A stretch of DNA of 64,000 nucleotides, taken from positions 1 through 64,000 of the forward strand of contig CAVTDW010000027.1 in NCBI GenBank assembly GCA_963733505.1, read 5' to 3'. Under the pieces are notes generated by a model. The model saw only the letters and a program-made list of their open reading frames with translations. It ran no database searches and was not told the origin of the DNA. Source of the DNA: JALYXV01 sp963733505 (lineage in GTDB: Bacteria > Actinomycetota > Acidimicrobiia > Acidimicrobiales > Palsa-688). Of this stretch, positions 1 through 7,151 are shown in pieces. A program made the position numbers and the translations under genes. Numbering within the stretch: position 1 is the first letter of the stretch; each line of letters opens with the position of its first letter.

Positions 1-1859
1 AACCCCGGCACAGCGCCAGCACCTCGGCCATGTCGGTCGCCCAGCAGCCGGGATTTGCCATTCATCAATGAAGATCGCTGCGGGGCGCCGCCGTTCGATC
101 GGCATGGCCGACCGGGCCTGGACCGCGGACCACAGGCCGGACAGCATGATCGCGGCGAGCAAGGCCGCCGACTTGGGGCCAGCTGACCCACACCCACCGG
201 GATCAGCAGGACCTTGCCTTCGTTCAAGATGCGCCCGAGATCAATCGTGGATTCTTCTTGACCGAGCACCACTCTTGGCATGTTGGATCTCAGCGCCAGT
301 TGTCGCGCTCGGGTCAACAGTGGCGCCACCACTTGGGCTCGCTCGCCGTCGGACATGGCTTCAAACGCCGTCCAATAGTTGGCTAGCACCGGCTCTCCCT
401 GAAGCCTGCTCACGATCGTGGTCCGGAAGGCCCGGTTCGTCACGAGCGGGCCAATATCGATCAGGGTCGCTCCGGGGTGAAACGTCAGGCTCGCTATGGT
501 GACGTGCAACAAATCGCTCGTCCTGGGTGCCGCCTCCAGGTGCCACACCCGCTTCAGGATGCCGAACAGCGCATCGGCGACGACCTCCGGATTGCGGGTC
601 GCACCGGCGAGCGGGTTGTAACCGATCGGGCGATCCGACGTCGGGTCGAGCACGATTAGGTCGCCATCGCGGCGGGAAGGGAACCGCTCCAGCACGGCGT
701 CGATCGTGTCGGTCTTCATGTCGAAAGCGATGACAGCCCGGTGGTCTGGTGCCTCGATGTCCGCCAGTATCTGATTCACCATCAGGACGGACTTGCCCGA
801 GCCTGTGGGCCCAGCAACCCACTGATTTTGGCTGGTGCTCTCAAACGGAATGGCCACGGGGCGGGACATCGAGGGGAACGTGGCGATGCCCAATGGGCGA
901 CCGATCGAGGGGAGGTGGGGGCTGGGTGGCATCGGCCGACCCAGGGCGAGAACGACACCGGGCAAGCTGGGCGACTCCAACGGCCAGCCGATCACGGCCG
1001 CCAGCTCCTTGGCGTTGAGCACGGCCGGGAAGGAAAACGACGGCACGGCCTGAGCAACCAGACGGCGGCCTACGACAGGAGACGACCGACGTACACGCAC
1101 CAGGCGAGCACCGGGAGCCGATACGGACGAGTGGGCGGCAAACACCCGACCGACGAGCTGCCGCGCCCGACCCCGATCGGCCGCGACTGCACTGATACGC
1201 CCCACCGACCAAAACAGGGGAGCACTCTGCTTTGTGCGCTTGGCCGTCGTGGCCTCCCGGGTCCGGACCTCATTCACCAGGCTTGCTAGCAAGTGTTGGT
1301 CGTTCCCTCGCTTACGAGCAGGGTCCGCAATCGGTCGCCGGGAACCGGCCTTGGCCACAATCCACTGAATCCGCACGCTCTCCGAAGTTCGCAACGGTGC
1401 CAGGGACGCCAGGATCGACCGACTGGTCGCCGCCGGATTGTCCGAGCGCAAGGGGCGATCCAAGCTGCTGGTTCCGATCTCAACTGCGGCAGTCGGAATC
1501 TGCTCAAGATCAATGTCGGAGAGTTCCATTCGCAGGCCGGGGATGGCCGCAAATAGGGCCGATCGACTGGCCTCGACTCGACTCTCCCGCAGGGTGATGA
1601 AGTGTCGCACGCCCGACTCGGTGGCCACGGTTTCCAAGGCGATGAGGTCGAAGCCGTCGAAGAACCACAGTGGCCCAGGCGCCGGCAACAGATCGACCAG
1701 GACATGTGCCACGCCTTCGGGTGAGACGTCCGGCGGGAAGCGCAGTTCAAATCGTTCTTTGGCTCGCCACCGCTGGCGCTGAGCCCGCACCCGCAGGTGG
1801 GCGAGCGTTGCGGCGCTGACCGTACCGGTCGCACCGAGCATGATGACGTCGTAGTTCAC
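1..1859 (-). CDS. VirD4/TraG-like conjugation ATPase, 3' end cut by window, frameshifted
   Basis: Hand translation from the GTG at 1859 gives about 620 residues running off the window edge. After an N-terminal domain of about 340 residues comes a Walker A motif (GPTGSGKS, near residue 350). It is followed by FDMKTD and VLDPTSDRPIGYNPLAG, the pattern of actinobacterial VirD4/TraG-type coupling ATPases, and by a Walker B-like AIFIDE near residue 590. Such proteins couple DNA to a type IV secretion channel at the membrane. The frame breaks near position 180, where GGC CCC AAG TCG continues out of frame by a missing base, and again near 35-60. Either these are sequence errors near the edge or the gene is decaying. 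The start overlaps a 14-codon leader by GTGA. The opening resembles a Rossmann GATG motif but the rest of the protein does not support an oxidoreductase. Confidence 0.72.
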   Translation of the reverse strand, partial: MNYDVIMLGATGTVSAATLAHLRVRAQRQRWRAKERFELRFPPDVSPEGVAHVLVDLLPAPGPLWFFDGFDLIALETVATESGVRHFITLRESRVEASRSALFAAIPGLRMELSDIDLEQIPTAAVEIGTSSLDRPLRSDNPAATSRSILASLAPLRTSESVRIQWIVAKAGSRRPIADPARKRGNDQHLLASLVNEVRTREATTAKRTKQSAPLFWSVGRISAVAADRGRARQLVGRVFAAHSSVSAPGARLVRVRRSSPVVGRRLVAQAVPSFSFPAVLNAKELAAVIGWPLESPSLPGVVLALGRPMPPSPHLPSIGRPLGIATFPSMSRPVAIPFESTSQNQWVAGPTGSGKSVLMVNQILADIEAPDHRAVIAFDMKTDTIDAVLERFPSRRDGDLIVLDPTSDRPIGYNPLAGATRNPEVVADALFGILKRVWHLEAAPRTSDLLHVTIASLTFHPGATLIDIGPLVTNRAFRTTIVSRLQGEPVLANYWTAFEAMSDGERAQVVAPLLTRARQLALRSNMPRVVLGQEESTIDLGRILNEGKVLLIPVGVGQLAPSRRPCSPRSCCPACGPRSRPGRPCRSNGGAPQRSSLMNGKSRLLGDRHGRGAGAVPG

Positions 1860-1900
1860 GCCACCACCGCGTTGTTGTTGATAATGAGATTAGCGATCAA
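1856..1900 (-). CDS. 14-residue leader peptide coupled to the conjugation ATPase
   Basis: A GGGAGGAG ribosome binding site stands 6 bases before a TTG that opens a 14-codon frame (LIANLIINNNAVVA). Its TGA overlaps the GTG start of the ATPase as GTGA. The ATPase start itself has no ribosome binding site of its own, so the leader probably delivers ribosomes by translational coupling. The peptide is hydrophobic with three consecutive Asn. Whether it has any function beyond coupling cannot be told from sequence. Confidence 0.5.
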   Translation of the reverse strand: MIANLIINNNAVVA

Positions 1901-2092
1901 TAAAGACTCCTCCCTTATGACGTAGGTCAGGCTCTACATTGTTGAGACGCGCGTCGCTATTCGCACCGCGGCAACGGAATGGCCCTGTCTTTGTTCTAAC
2001 GTAGGGAGCACCCCACAGTCGTTAGGCGCATTCCCAAATATGTGCTCGTCGGGTTACCGATTGTTTGGTAACGGCAGGGATTACCTCAGCTT

Positions 2093-2254
2093 TTATAGCG
2101 GGCGCCTCGGTCCGACAAACATTCGCGACAAGATCGCCAAGACAACGAATGCCACGATCAGGAGCGGGACGAGGGGAGCGATCAAGATGACCAACAACCG
2201 CAGCGCCAGAAATCCAAGGGCCGCCAGCGCCAGGTAGTTGCGGGCCTTCTTCAT
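2093..2254 (-). CDS. 53-residue membrane protein of the island
   Basis: It starts ATG AAG AAG, has a basic N-terminus (MKKARNYLA) and two closely spaced hydrophobic stretches that may form a hairpin or one long membrane segment (residues about 9-45), and ends FVGPRRPL. Its ATG overlaps the TGA of the preceding small gene (ATGA). It is the last gene of a chain of small overlapping genes in front of the conjugation ATPase, so a role in the membrane part of a transfer apparatus is a guess from context. No family is recognised. Confidence 0.5.
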   Translation of the reverse strand: MKKARNYLALAALGFLALRLLVILIAPLVPLLIVAFVVLAILSRMFVGPRRPL

Positions 2255-2430
2255 TCCTGATAGCCCTTGCGCCAGGCAAGGGGCAGTTCGGCGTCGAGAA
2301 GTTCATCAAGGAGCCGCTGATCATCACGGATTCCCGCGTTGATCCTGGCTCGCTCGACCCGGGTGTCGTCGGGATCGATGGCATCAACCGGTGTCGCCGG
2401 ATGGACCAGTCGCCGCAGTCCGCCCCTCAC
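2251..2430 (-). CDS. 59-residue soluble protein of the island
   Basis: The GTG start overlaps the TGA of the previous gene (GTGA) and the stop overlaps the next ATG. The product has a basic N-terminus (VRGGLRRLVHP) and then an acidic, helical-looking body (DAIDPDDTRVERARINAG, then RLLDELLDAELP). The periodic charged and leucine residues and the two tight overlaps support it as a real gene. Its family is not recognised. Confidence 0.45.
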   Translation of the reverse strand: MRGGLRRLVHPATPVDAIDPDDTRVERARINAGIRDDQRLLDELLDAELPLAWRKGYQE

Positions 2431-2656
2431 GACTGCGTCCCTGTCTGGGATGCTGCTTTGCGCATCGCACTCTCGGCCGCTATGGCCGCACGGTGGAGTC
2501 CGGCGCTTGCCCGAAGTGCCGCAGCGAGCTGCGACAGCAGTTCACCCCTCGTGCTGGTTGCAGCACTTGGACCCAGCGCAGTGTCAACCAGGCCCCGAGC
2601 ACCCCACCCACGAGGATGGTCGTGAGCAGAGCTAGGGCAATCACGAGGATGATCAC
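2427..2656 (-). CDS. Single-span membrane protein with amphipathic tail, one frameshift
   Basis: From a GTG at 2656, which overlaps the upstream stop as GTGA and follows GGGGAG, the frame encodes one strong membrane helix (VIILVIALALLTTILVGG and onwards). It then loses sense. The natural continuation, GELLSQLAAALRASAGLH and onwards to a TGA at 2427, lies in another frame. The join falls at a GGGG run near 2557, where one added base would restore the frame. The 230-nt span fits a loss of one base. The topology, a single membrane helix followed by a long amphipathic helix, is common among small conjugation-associated proteins, but no family is assigned. Confidence 0.45.
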
Positions 2657-2937
2657 AGGCCCATCTCCCCTATCCGGAATGCCGCCCCGGCGGTGAAGCT
2701 GTCCACCAAGAGCCGATAGCGGTCGGCACCAAGCGGGTTCTCTTGGGTCAGCAATCCTTCCTCGACGGTCAACGCCGACGTCAGATGAAGAGCCAGTTTG
2801 GTGACCTGGGCTGTCGCCGCGACCCGGGCAGCCTGAGCCATCCCGTCGTGGCGAATCTCCTCCAGGCGCCGGACAACCTCCTTCGGCAACCGTCCCGACC
2901 GGACGACACCGTCGCCCCGCCGCACGACCGCCGTCAT
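2653..2937 (-). CDS. 94-residue hypothetical protein of the island
   Basis: The product is mostly helical. It has a basic start (RRGDGVVRSGRLPKEVVRRL), an alanine-rich centre and a C-terminus ending AAFRIGEMGL. Both ends overlap neighbours by 4 bases (ATGA upstream, GTGA downstream), so it is translationally coupled within the small-gene chain. The family is not recognised. A DNA-binding or scaffold role would be speculation. Confidence 0.55.
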   Translation of the reverse strand: MTAVVRRGDGVVRSGRLPKEVVRRLEEIRHDGMAQAARVAATAQVTKLALHLTSALTVEEGLLTQENPLGADRYRLLVDSFTAGAAFRIGEMGL

Positions 2938-3197
2938 CTACGACCACCTGACCGAGTCCGCCGATCAGTTGGTGTCTCCCACGCTTCCGACGCACACCAG
3001 GCGCAGTTCTCTGTCTCGGCGTCGAACATGAAGCCTTCGACATTGCCGATACATCCGGCGACCACACAGGTAGCCAGGTTGGGATCGACCTCCCACCACG
3101 GCCGAGTGATTGGGCATCCGGCCGTGGTGCTGTGCTCGTTGGCACCTTGTTCGGCGCTCGGAGCCCGCGTCACGGATAGACCACGCGGAGTCCGCAC
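2934..3197 (-). CDS. Cys-containing 87-residue protein of the island
   Basis: The frame ends by overlapping the next ATG (ATGA at 2934-2937). The clearly coding part is the second half, where TCVVAGCIGN and ENCAWC give four cysteines in two pairs (CVVAGC and CAWC) that could hold a metal. The start is uncertain. The GTG at 3197 lies inside the end of the preceding gene and lacks a clear ribosome binding site, so the first 25 or so residues may not be real. Confidence 0.4.
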   Translation of the reverse strand: MRTPRGLSVTRAPSAEQGANEHSTTAGCPITRPWWEVDPNLATCVVAGCIGNVEGFMFDAETENCAWCASEAWETPTDRRTRSGGRR

Positions 3198-3298
3198 ACA
3201 CAGTTTCGGGTCCGTCGCTCACCCACGATCTTCCGGCCGCACTGACAGCGTGTGCGGTGCTCCCAGGACGATCCGACTCTTCTCATACGGCCCTTCAC
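3170..3298 (-). CDS. 42-residue zinc-ribbon-like protein, first gene of the small-gene chain
   Basis: An AAGGAGG site lies 5 bases before the GTG at 3298. The short basic product carries CQC and CVC about 15 residues apart, which looks like a minimal zinc ribbon. A GTG further inside the next frame overlaps its end by 28 bases. It is first in the leftward chain and is transcribed away from the ribbon-helix-helix gene, so the shared region 3299-3393 probably holds both promoters. Confidence 0.45.
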   Translation of the reverse strand: MKGRMRRVGSSWEHRTRCQCGRKIVGERRTRNCVCGLRVVYP

Positions 3299-3339
3299 GC
3301 ACGCCTCCTTGTTCGGTGGACACATCTGCTGACGTGTGA

Positions 3340-3357
3340 GTATACGTAAACGTACAC
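3340..3357. promoter_or_regulatory. Palindromic operator candidate
   Basis: GTATACGTAAACGTACAC is an inverted repeat with 7 of 9 arm positions complementary (TATACGT against ACGTACA). It lies between the leftward small-gene chain and the rightward ribbon-helix-helix gene, just upstream of that gene's -35. This is where such regulators commonly bind to control their own operon. The pairing with this regulator is inferred from position. Confidence 0.4.
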
Positions 3358-3359
3358 GC

Positions 3360-3387
3360 TTGCGCAACCGTCATCAGCGGCTATCAT
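3360..3387 (+). promoter_or_regulatory. Promoter of the ribbon-helix-helix gene, leaderless transcript
   Basis: TTGCGC (3360-3365) and TATCAT (3382-3387) are separated by 16 bases. The predicted start of transcription falls at or next to the ATG at 3394. There is no ribosome binding site before that ATG, so the message is probably leaderless, which is common in Actinobacteria. Confidence 0.4.
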
Positions 3388-3393
3388 GCGTGC

Positions 3394-3672
3394 ATGAAGA
3401 CAACCTCTGTCCGCCTCGATGACGATCAGGTCCTGGCTCTCGCCGCTATCGCCGAGTCAGACGGCGCATCTCCCTCGGACGTTCTACGCCGAGCGTTCGC
3501 GGCCTATGTCCGAGAGCGCGCAAGGACCGACCCGGGGGTCGCCGATCTCGTCCGACAGGTCACAGAACGTCGTATCTCTGAGGTTGTGGCCGACGTAGAA
3601 GCCACGCTTGGTCTGACCTCAGCCGACCTTCGACCTACAGACGAACGTCGCCGCAGCGAGCCGCAACCGTAG
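3394..3672 (+). CDS. Ribbon-helix-helix (CopG/Arc-type) regulator
   Basis: The first 45 residues have the ribbon-helix-helix layout: a short strand (TTSVRLDDD), then two helices (QVLALAAIAESDGASPSDVL, then RRAFAAYV). The remainder is charged and helical. Proteins of this size act as dimeric DNA-binding repressors or antitoxins. No toxin-sized partner follows. The next gene, 24 bases downstream, is an 801-residue ATPase, so the likely job is control of that cassette and of the divergent small genes. Confidence 0.7.
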   Translation: MKTTSVRLDDDQVLALAAIAESDGASPSDVLRRAFAAYVRERARTDPGVADLVRQVTERRISEVVADVEATLGLTSADLRPTDERRRSEPQP

Positions 3673-3696
3673 CCACAAATCCACAACCGAACCTCC

Positions 3697-6102
3697 ATGA
3701 CGACCTCGCATCCGCCGCCCAAGAGCGTGGACCAAATCGCGAACGATTTCGGTATCCAGCGCTACGACAACTCGATCGACGGTGTAAACCTTCTCGGCGC
3801 AACCATCCTGCACCAACACCCAATACGTTGTAGTCATCTTCGACTTGATCCCGGCGTGACAGCCCTCTATGGCCTTAATGGATCGGGTAAGACGACCATC
3901 CTCCGTGCCTTAGGAGATGCCGTTCAAGGGACACGTTCTCGGACAAGACAAGCCTTTTGCAATAGCGGTACGTGGTTGCACCTTCAGGTTGATCCGAAGG
4001 TGCAAATGCGGGTCGCACAGGATAGGGAAGCTAGCGACGTCAGCGAGCGATACACCCTCGTCGGACGCATTGTGAATGCAATCATCCAGCAACAATGGGC
4101 AACTAAGCGGCATCCCAAACCTGACGGCCAGACGATTGACGAGATTCGGCGCGGTGGTAAAACATCAGCAGCCGTTGCCTTGTCAGCGGCCATTGCGGGC
4201 TCGCTCTTTTCCGACTTTGGCCCCGAGCTCTACCTAGACGACGAAACCCTTATGCAGGCACTAACTGATACGCGGTATCTCAGCCTCTACGCATCAGGGA
4301 CTGCGACGTGCCCCGTCTGGACTGTATATGCGTCGCTGCGACCCTCAGAGTGCGAAGAGGCCGCCACCCTTTGGCGCGATCAAACCGCAACCGTGCATGC
4401 TTGGTTCAACCACCACCTCATCGAAAACAACGGGGTAACCCGAAGCGACATCTTCGACGAGTACTGCGACGTATTAAGATCGCTTCACCTTCTTGACCTT
4501 CATGGTCGAGGCGTTCTACCGGACCTCATGTGGTTGGAACGCAACTATCGCGATGCTCAAGACTATCTGGCAGACGACGACTCCCGGGATAGCCATCAGT
4601 TGTATACCTACGACCCACCGCCAGACTGGGTACCAGTTCCCGCGTACGAGGTCTGCGAGCTGCGCAACGAACCAGTCACACAGCGGTGGCGGTCGAAAAC
4701 GTTACGCCGATGGGCTGTGTCGCATCTTCCCGACAGTTCCAATGCGCCCTGTCTGCCTCCCCTGAACCTCGTCGCGATTCCAGACCCTATCGATGTTGAC
4801 GCACTAGAACACGAGACCTTTTTGGCGGCTCGAGGCGAAGGCTTCTCTGCACTCTCATTGATCGAGTCGAGCGACAATGAGACGCCGAAAGCCGGACCCG
4901 AATTCGTCGAACGCCTCGCCACAATCGGTGTGCGTGCGAATCACTTTTTCGAAACGCTGCTCTACGACTGCCCGCGGATGTTTGTTCGTACTGAAGACCC
5001 CGAAGAGTGGGCGGATAATCGTTTCATTAAATGGCGGGCCGTCCGGCAGGACAGTTCAGGTTCGTTCGACCTACGGGGTTTGAGTCACGCCCAGATCCGA
5101 CTCGCGGCACTTGCGATTCGTCTCGCGACTTTGCAGGAGCCGGCATATCACGAGGCCAGACGGGCCCACGGATACGTTGACCTGTTAAGTATCGACGAAC
5201 CGGAGGCGGGGCTGCATCCGACGGCTATACAGCATCTCGCAAAAGGGCTCAAGGCCTTGGCAGCGGAAGCGGACATGCCAGTTCTTGTTGCAACCCATTC
5301 GCCAATCTTTCTCTCCGACCCAGCCATCCGGGTGGTGCAGGTCTCCAGACAGGAGGACGGCTCTGCCATCACTACGTCATTTCGTTCGATCAGTAGTATC
5401 CTGAGCCCGAACGACCTCGGACTTACGCCACAGGATCGTCTCGGATGGTACCGGTGCGTTCTCCTTGTTGAAGGTGACTGTGATCGGGCCATCTTAGAAA
5501 CCCTGTTCCGAGATGAGATCGATGAGGGCCGGATTTTGTTGGTTTGCCTCGGCGGAAGTCCGAACCTCGCAAGCGCTGCGGATGGCAGTATTCTGTATGA
5601 CTTCACTTCCGCCCCCGTGGTCGTTTGTCTGAACAACGTGCGGGGCCCGGAGCTGGAGAGGCAGTGGAAAGAGGCGGTACGCCTCTGGCGGGATGGACGA
5701 CAAGATGAGGCCTACACGGTCCTTGCAGCCTTTCCGGGCCAGAAGGGGGACTTATCCGCCTTGCACAGGTTTTGCCGCTTAGTGCTCGAGGGTGGTCATT
5801 CCAATCGCGTGTCGTTTTCTGGCCTGTCTGAGCCGGACATAATCTGCTACCTGCCAGTGACTGCCTTCGACAAGTCAGTGGGCAAGTGGGCCGCGCTGCA
5901 TAAGAATTTTGATACCGCACGCAGCAACGGCTTCGCTGGAGGAATGAGGGACTGGCTACAAGCCACGTCCGGAGTGAATGTCACCCCTGAACTCGTGAGC
6001 GAAATCGCTCTTACCCTGCATGGCCTTCCGAATGAGCTAACACAGGTTATCGAGCACTGCCAAGAGGAATCAAAGTTGTACGATTCAAGCTTGACGATTT
6101 GA
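3697..6102 (+). CDS. OLD-like AAA ATPase with TOPRIM-like segment
   Basis: An ABC-type AAA domain is split in the manner of OLD proteins. The Walker A motif (GLNGSGKTT) is at residues 59-67, a Q-loop-like long insert follows, a Walker B/D-loop (SIDEPEAGLHP) lies near 497 and the H-loop (ATHSPIF) near 532. A TOPRIM-like segment begins with VLLVEGDCDR near 588. The expected acidic DxD strand reads VVVCLNNVRG near 640, with Asn where Asp is usual, so nuclease activity may be lost or changed. OLD-family proteins are nucleases or ATP-dependent effectors in phage defence. The gene follows the ribbon-helix-helix gene by 24 bases, and its last codons contain the -35 of the next promoter. GC content is clearly lower than in the core genes to the right, which suggests transfer. 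Confidence 0.75.
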   Translation: MTTSHPPPKSVDQIANDFGIQRYDNSIDGVNLLGATILHQHPIRCSHLRLDPGVTALYGLNGSGKTTILRALGDAVQGTRSRTRQAFCNSGTWLHLQVDPKVQMRVAQDREASDVSERYTLVGRIVNAIIQQQWATKRHPKPDGQTIDEIRRGGKTSAAVALSAAIAGSLFSDFGPELYLDDETLMQALTDTRYLSLYASGTATCPVWTVYASLRPSECEEAATLWRDQTATVHAWFNHHLIENNGVTRSDIFDEYCDVLRSLHLLDLHGRGVLPDLMWLERNYRDAQDYLADDDSRDSHQLYTYDPPPDWVPVPAYEVCELRNEPVTQRWRSKTLRRWAVSHLPDSSNAPCLPPLNLVAIPDPIDVDALEHETFLAARGEGFSALSLIESSDNETPKAGPEFVERLATIGVRANHFFETLLYDCPRMFVRTEDPEEWADNRFIKWRAVRQDSSGSFDLRGLSHAQIRLAALAIRLATLQEPAYHEARRAHGYVDLLSIDEPEAGLHPTAIQHLAKGLKALAAEADMPVLVATHSPIFLSDPAIRVVQVSRQEDGSAITTSFRSISSILSPNDLGLTPQDRLGWYRCVLLVEGDCDRAILETLFRDEIDEGRILLVCLGGSPNLASAADGSILYDFTSAPVVVCLNNVRGPELERQWKEAVRLWRDGRQDEAYTVLAAFPGQKGDLSALHRFCRLVLEGGHSNRVSFSGLSEPDIICYLPVTAFDKSVGKWAALHKNFDTARSNGFAGGMRDWLQATSGVNVTPELVSEIALTLHGLPNELTQVIEHCQEESKLYDSSLTI

Positions 6103-6119
6103 TTAGTTTGTGGTATCAT
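6091..6119 (+). promoter_or_regulatory. Sigma70-type promoter at the end of the OLD-like gene
   Basis: TTGACG (6091-6096) and TATCAT (6114-6119) are separated by 17 bases, close to the consensus spacing. The -35 overlaps the last codons of the ATPase gene. Transcription would begin near 6126, at the base of the first hairpin of the structured segment. Confidence 0.6.
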
Positions 6120-6125
6120 TTATTG

Positions 6126-6253
6126 CGAAGTTGAGCCGTCGGTAGGCTCCTTCGTATTTTGAGGGTGGCGGCTTAGCGCACGATGTCGGTGCGCTAGTCC
6201 GCCGTCCTCAACAGAGCTTGTTGAGACCAGGCGTGCAACTAGCACATCTGGTC
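6126..6253 (+). ncRNA. Candidate structured RNA with four hairpins
   Basis: Hairpin 1 pairs CGAAG/CTTCG and GAGCC/GGCTC (6126-6154). Hairpin 2 pairs TTGAGG/CCTCAA, GGCGG/CCGCC and TAGCGCAC/GTGCGCTA around a 7-base loop (6159-6211). Hairpin 3 pairs GACCAG/CTGGTC and GTGC/GCAC (6225-6253). A fourth stem, CTCAACA/TGTTGAG (6207-6225), uses the 3' foot of hairpin 2 and the first base of hairpin 3 and so competes with hairpin 2. A good promoter lies directly upstream and no open frame covers the segment. It may be a free small RNA, or a leader controlling the 190-residue gene through the two exclusive folds. Hairpin 1 followed by TATTTT could also be a weak terminator of the upstream gene. It matches no RNA family known to me. 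Confidence 0.45.
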
Positions 6254-6280
6254 ATTTCCACGGCGGAAAGTTGACGGCCG

Positions 6281-6853
6281 ATGGGCGTCTACTATTACAT
6301 GGCGATAGCGTCACCCAAGGAAGCGTCCGAATACGAGGCCTTCTTGGAGCACTATCGCACCCACCTACCCTTGTTCTCACGCTCGATGACCGGCTGTCCT
6401 GAGTGCCGTCCCTTCGAGCCGACGTTCTCATACGACGAACAGTGCCCACGAGTCGGCCTCGGCCGACTTTGGGACCGGATCGACTGCGGAATCCACGTTG
6501 TGGATGATGTCTTCCGGCGGCGTGTGATCAAGCTGATGTACGAGGATGGCGATCAGGACGAGCCACGGTGGAGCACCCCTGAGTCCGGCCCGTCGAAAGA
6601 CGATGCAGCCGATGTTCGGCTTCCGTCCGACCCCGTCCTACGGCGTGCCTACGAGGCCTACATGAGGGATCGGGCCAAACCCGGCATCGACGTCACTCTG
6701 ATTCGCCGCCTCACCGGGCAAGCTGGACCGGAGCATCCACGAGTCGAACCGCAACCAGAGTTCCACATCGTCCGTGACGCCCGGAAGGTCGTTGCCTTCG
6801 TGACCGATCACGTTGGCGAGACTGTAGCGGTCTATCACGACAACCTGTTTTGA
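6281..6853 (+). CDS. 190-residue protein with possible zinc site, unrecognised family
   Basis: The N-terminal third has CPEC (residues 39-42) and single cysteines at 55 and 69, a plausible zinc site. The middle is charged and low in complexity. The C-terminal part (EFHIVRDARKVVAFVTDHVG) looks like a small alpha-beta fold. The start is uncertain: no strong ribosome binding site precedes the ATG at 6281, and an in-frame ATG follows at 6299. It sits between the structured RNA segment and a strong hairpin, so it is probably transcribed from the promoter at 6091. Its function is unknown. Its position next to an OLD-like ATPase suggests defence, but only by context. Confidence 0.55.
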   Translation: MGVYYYMAIASPKEASEYEAFLEHYRTHLPLFSRSMTGCPECRPFEPTFSYDEQCPRVGLGRLWDRIDCGIHVVDDVFRRRVIKLMYEDGDQDEPRWSTPESGPSKDDAADVRLPSDPVLRRAYEAYMRDRAKPGIDVTLIRRLTGQAGPEHPRVEPQPEFHIVRDARKVVAFVTDHVGETVAVYHDNLF

Positions 6854-6879
6854 TCGTCCTGCACCTTAGACGATCGCAA

Positions 6880-6913
6880 GGTCCATCCCCCGGCTAATAA
6901 AGGGGGATGGACC
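6880..6913 (+). terminator. Perfect 12-bp hairpin closing the OLD cassette
   Basis: GGTCCATCCCCC and GGGGGATGGACC pair perfectly around a 10-base loop just after the stop of the 190-residue gene. There is no U run on either side, so it may act as a factor-independent stop only weakly, or serve as an RNA 3'-end stabiliser. Confidence 0.5.
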
Positions 6914-7151
6914 GCTCCCCGACGTCATGAGCCTCGGCTCGTGGCCTCAGGGCGCTCACTCGTCGAGCCCGCGTTCGCGATCGGACGATCACAGTCGACC
7001 TCACCCATGTCCGGGGGTGCTTTTGGGCGGAAAATCCCTGTGGTTGCGAGCCACACCAAAGTCATCAAGTTGACTCGTCGCCGACTCTAGGTCGTCCGAC
7101 TCCGCCCACCCCGAGAGGCGCTGGGTTGTGACGACGTGTTCGCCATGCGAT

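Noticed and set aside
1800..1859. Rossmann-like GATG opening of the conjugation ATPase
   Set aside because: The rest of the protein has no oxidoreductase features and carries Walker motifs of the VirD4 type.
2050..2075. Short inverted repeat GTTACC...GGTAAC as a terminator of the small-gene chain
   Set aside because: The stem is only 6 bp with no T run after it. It may be an operator, but nothing else supports either role.
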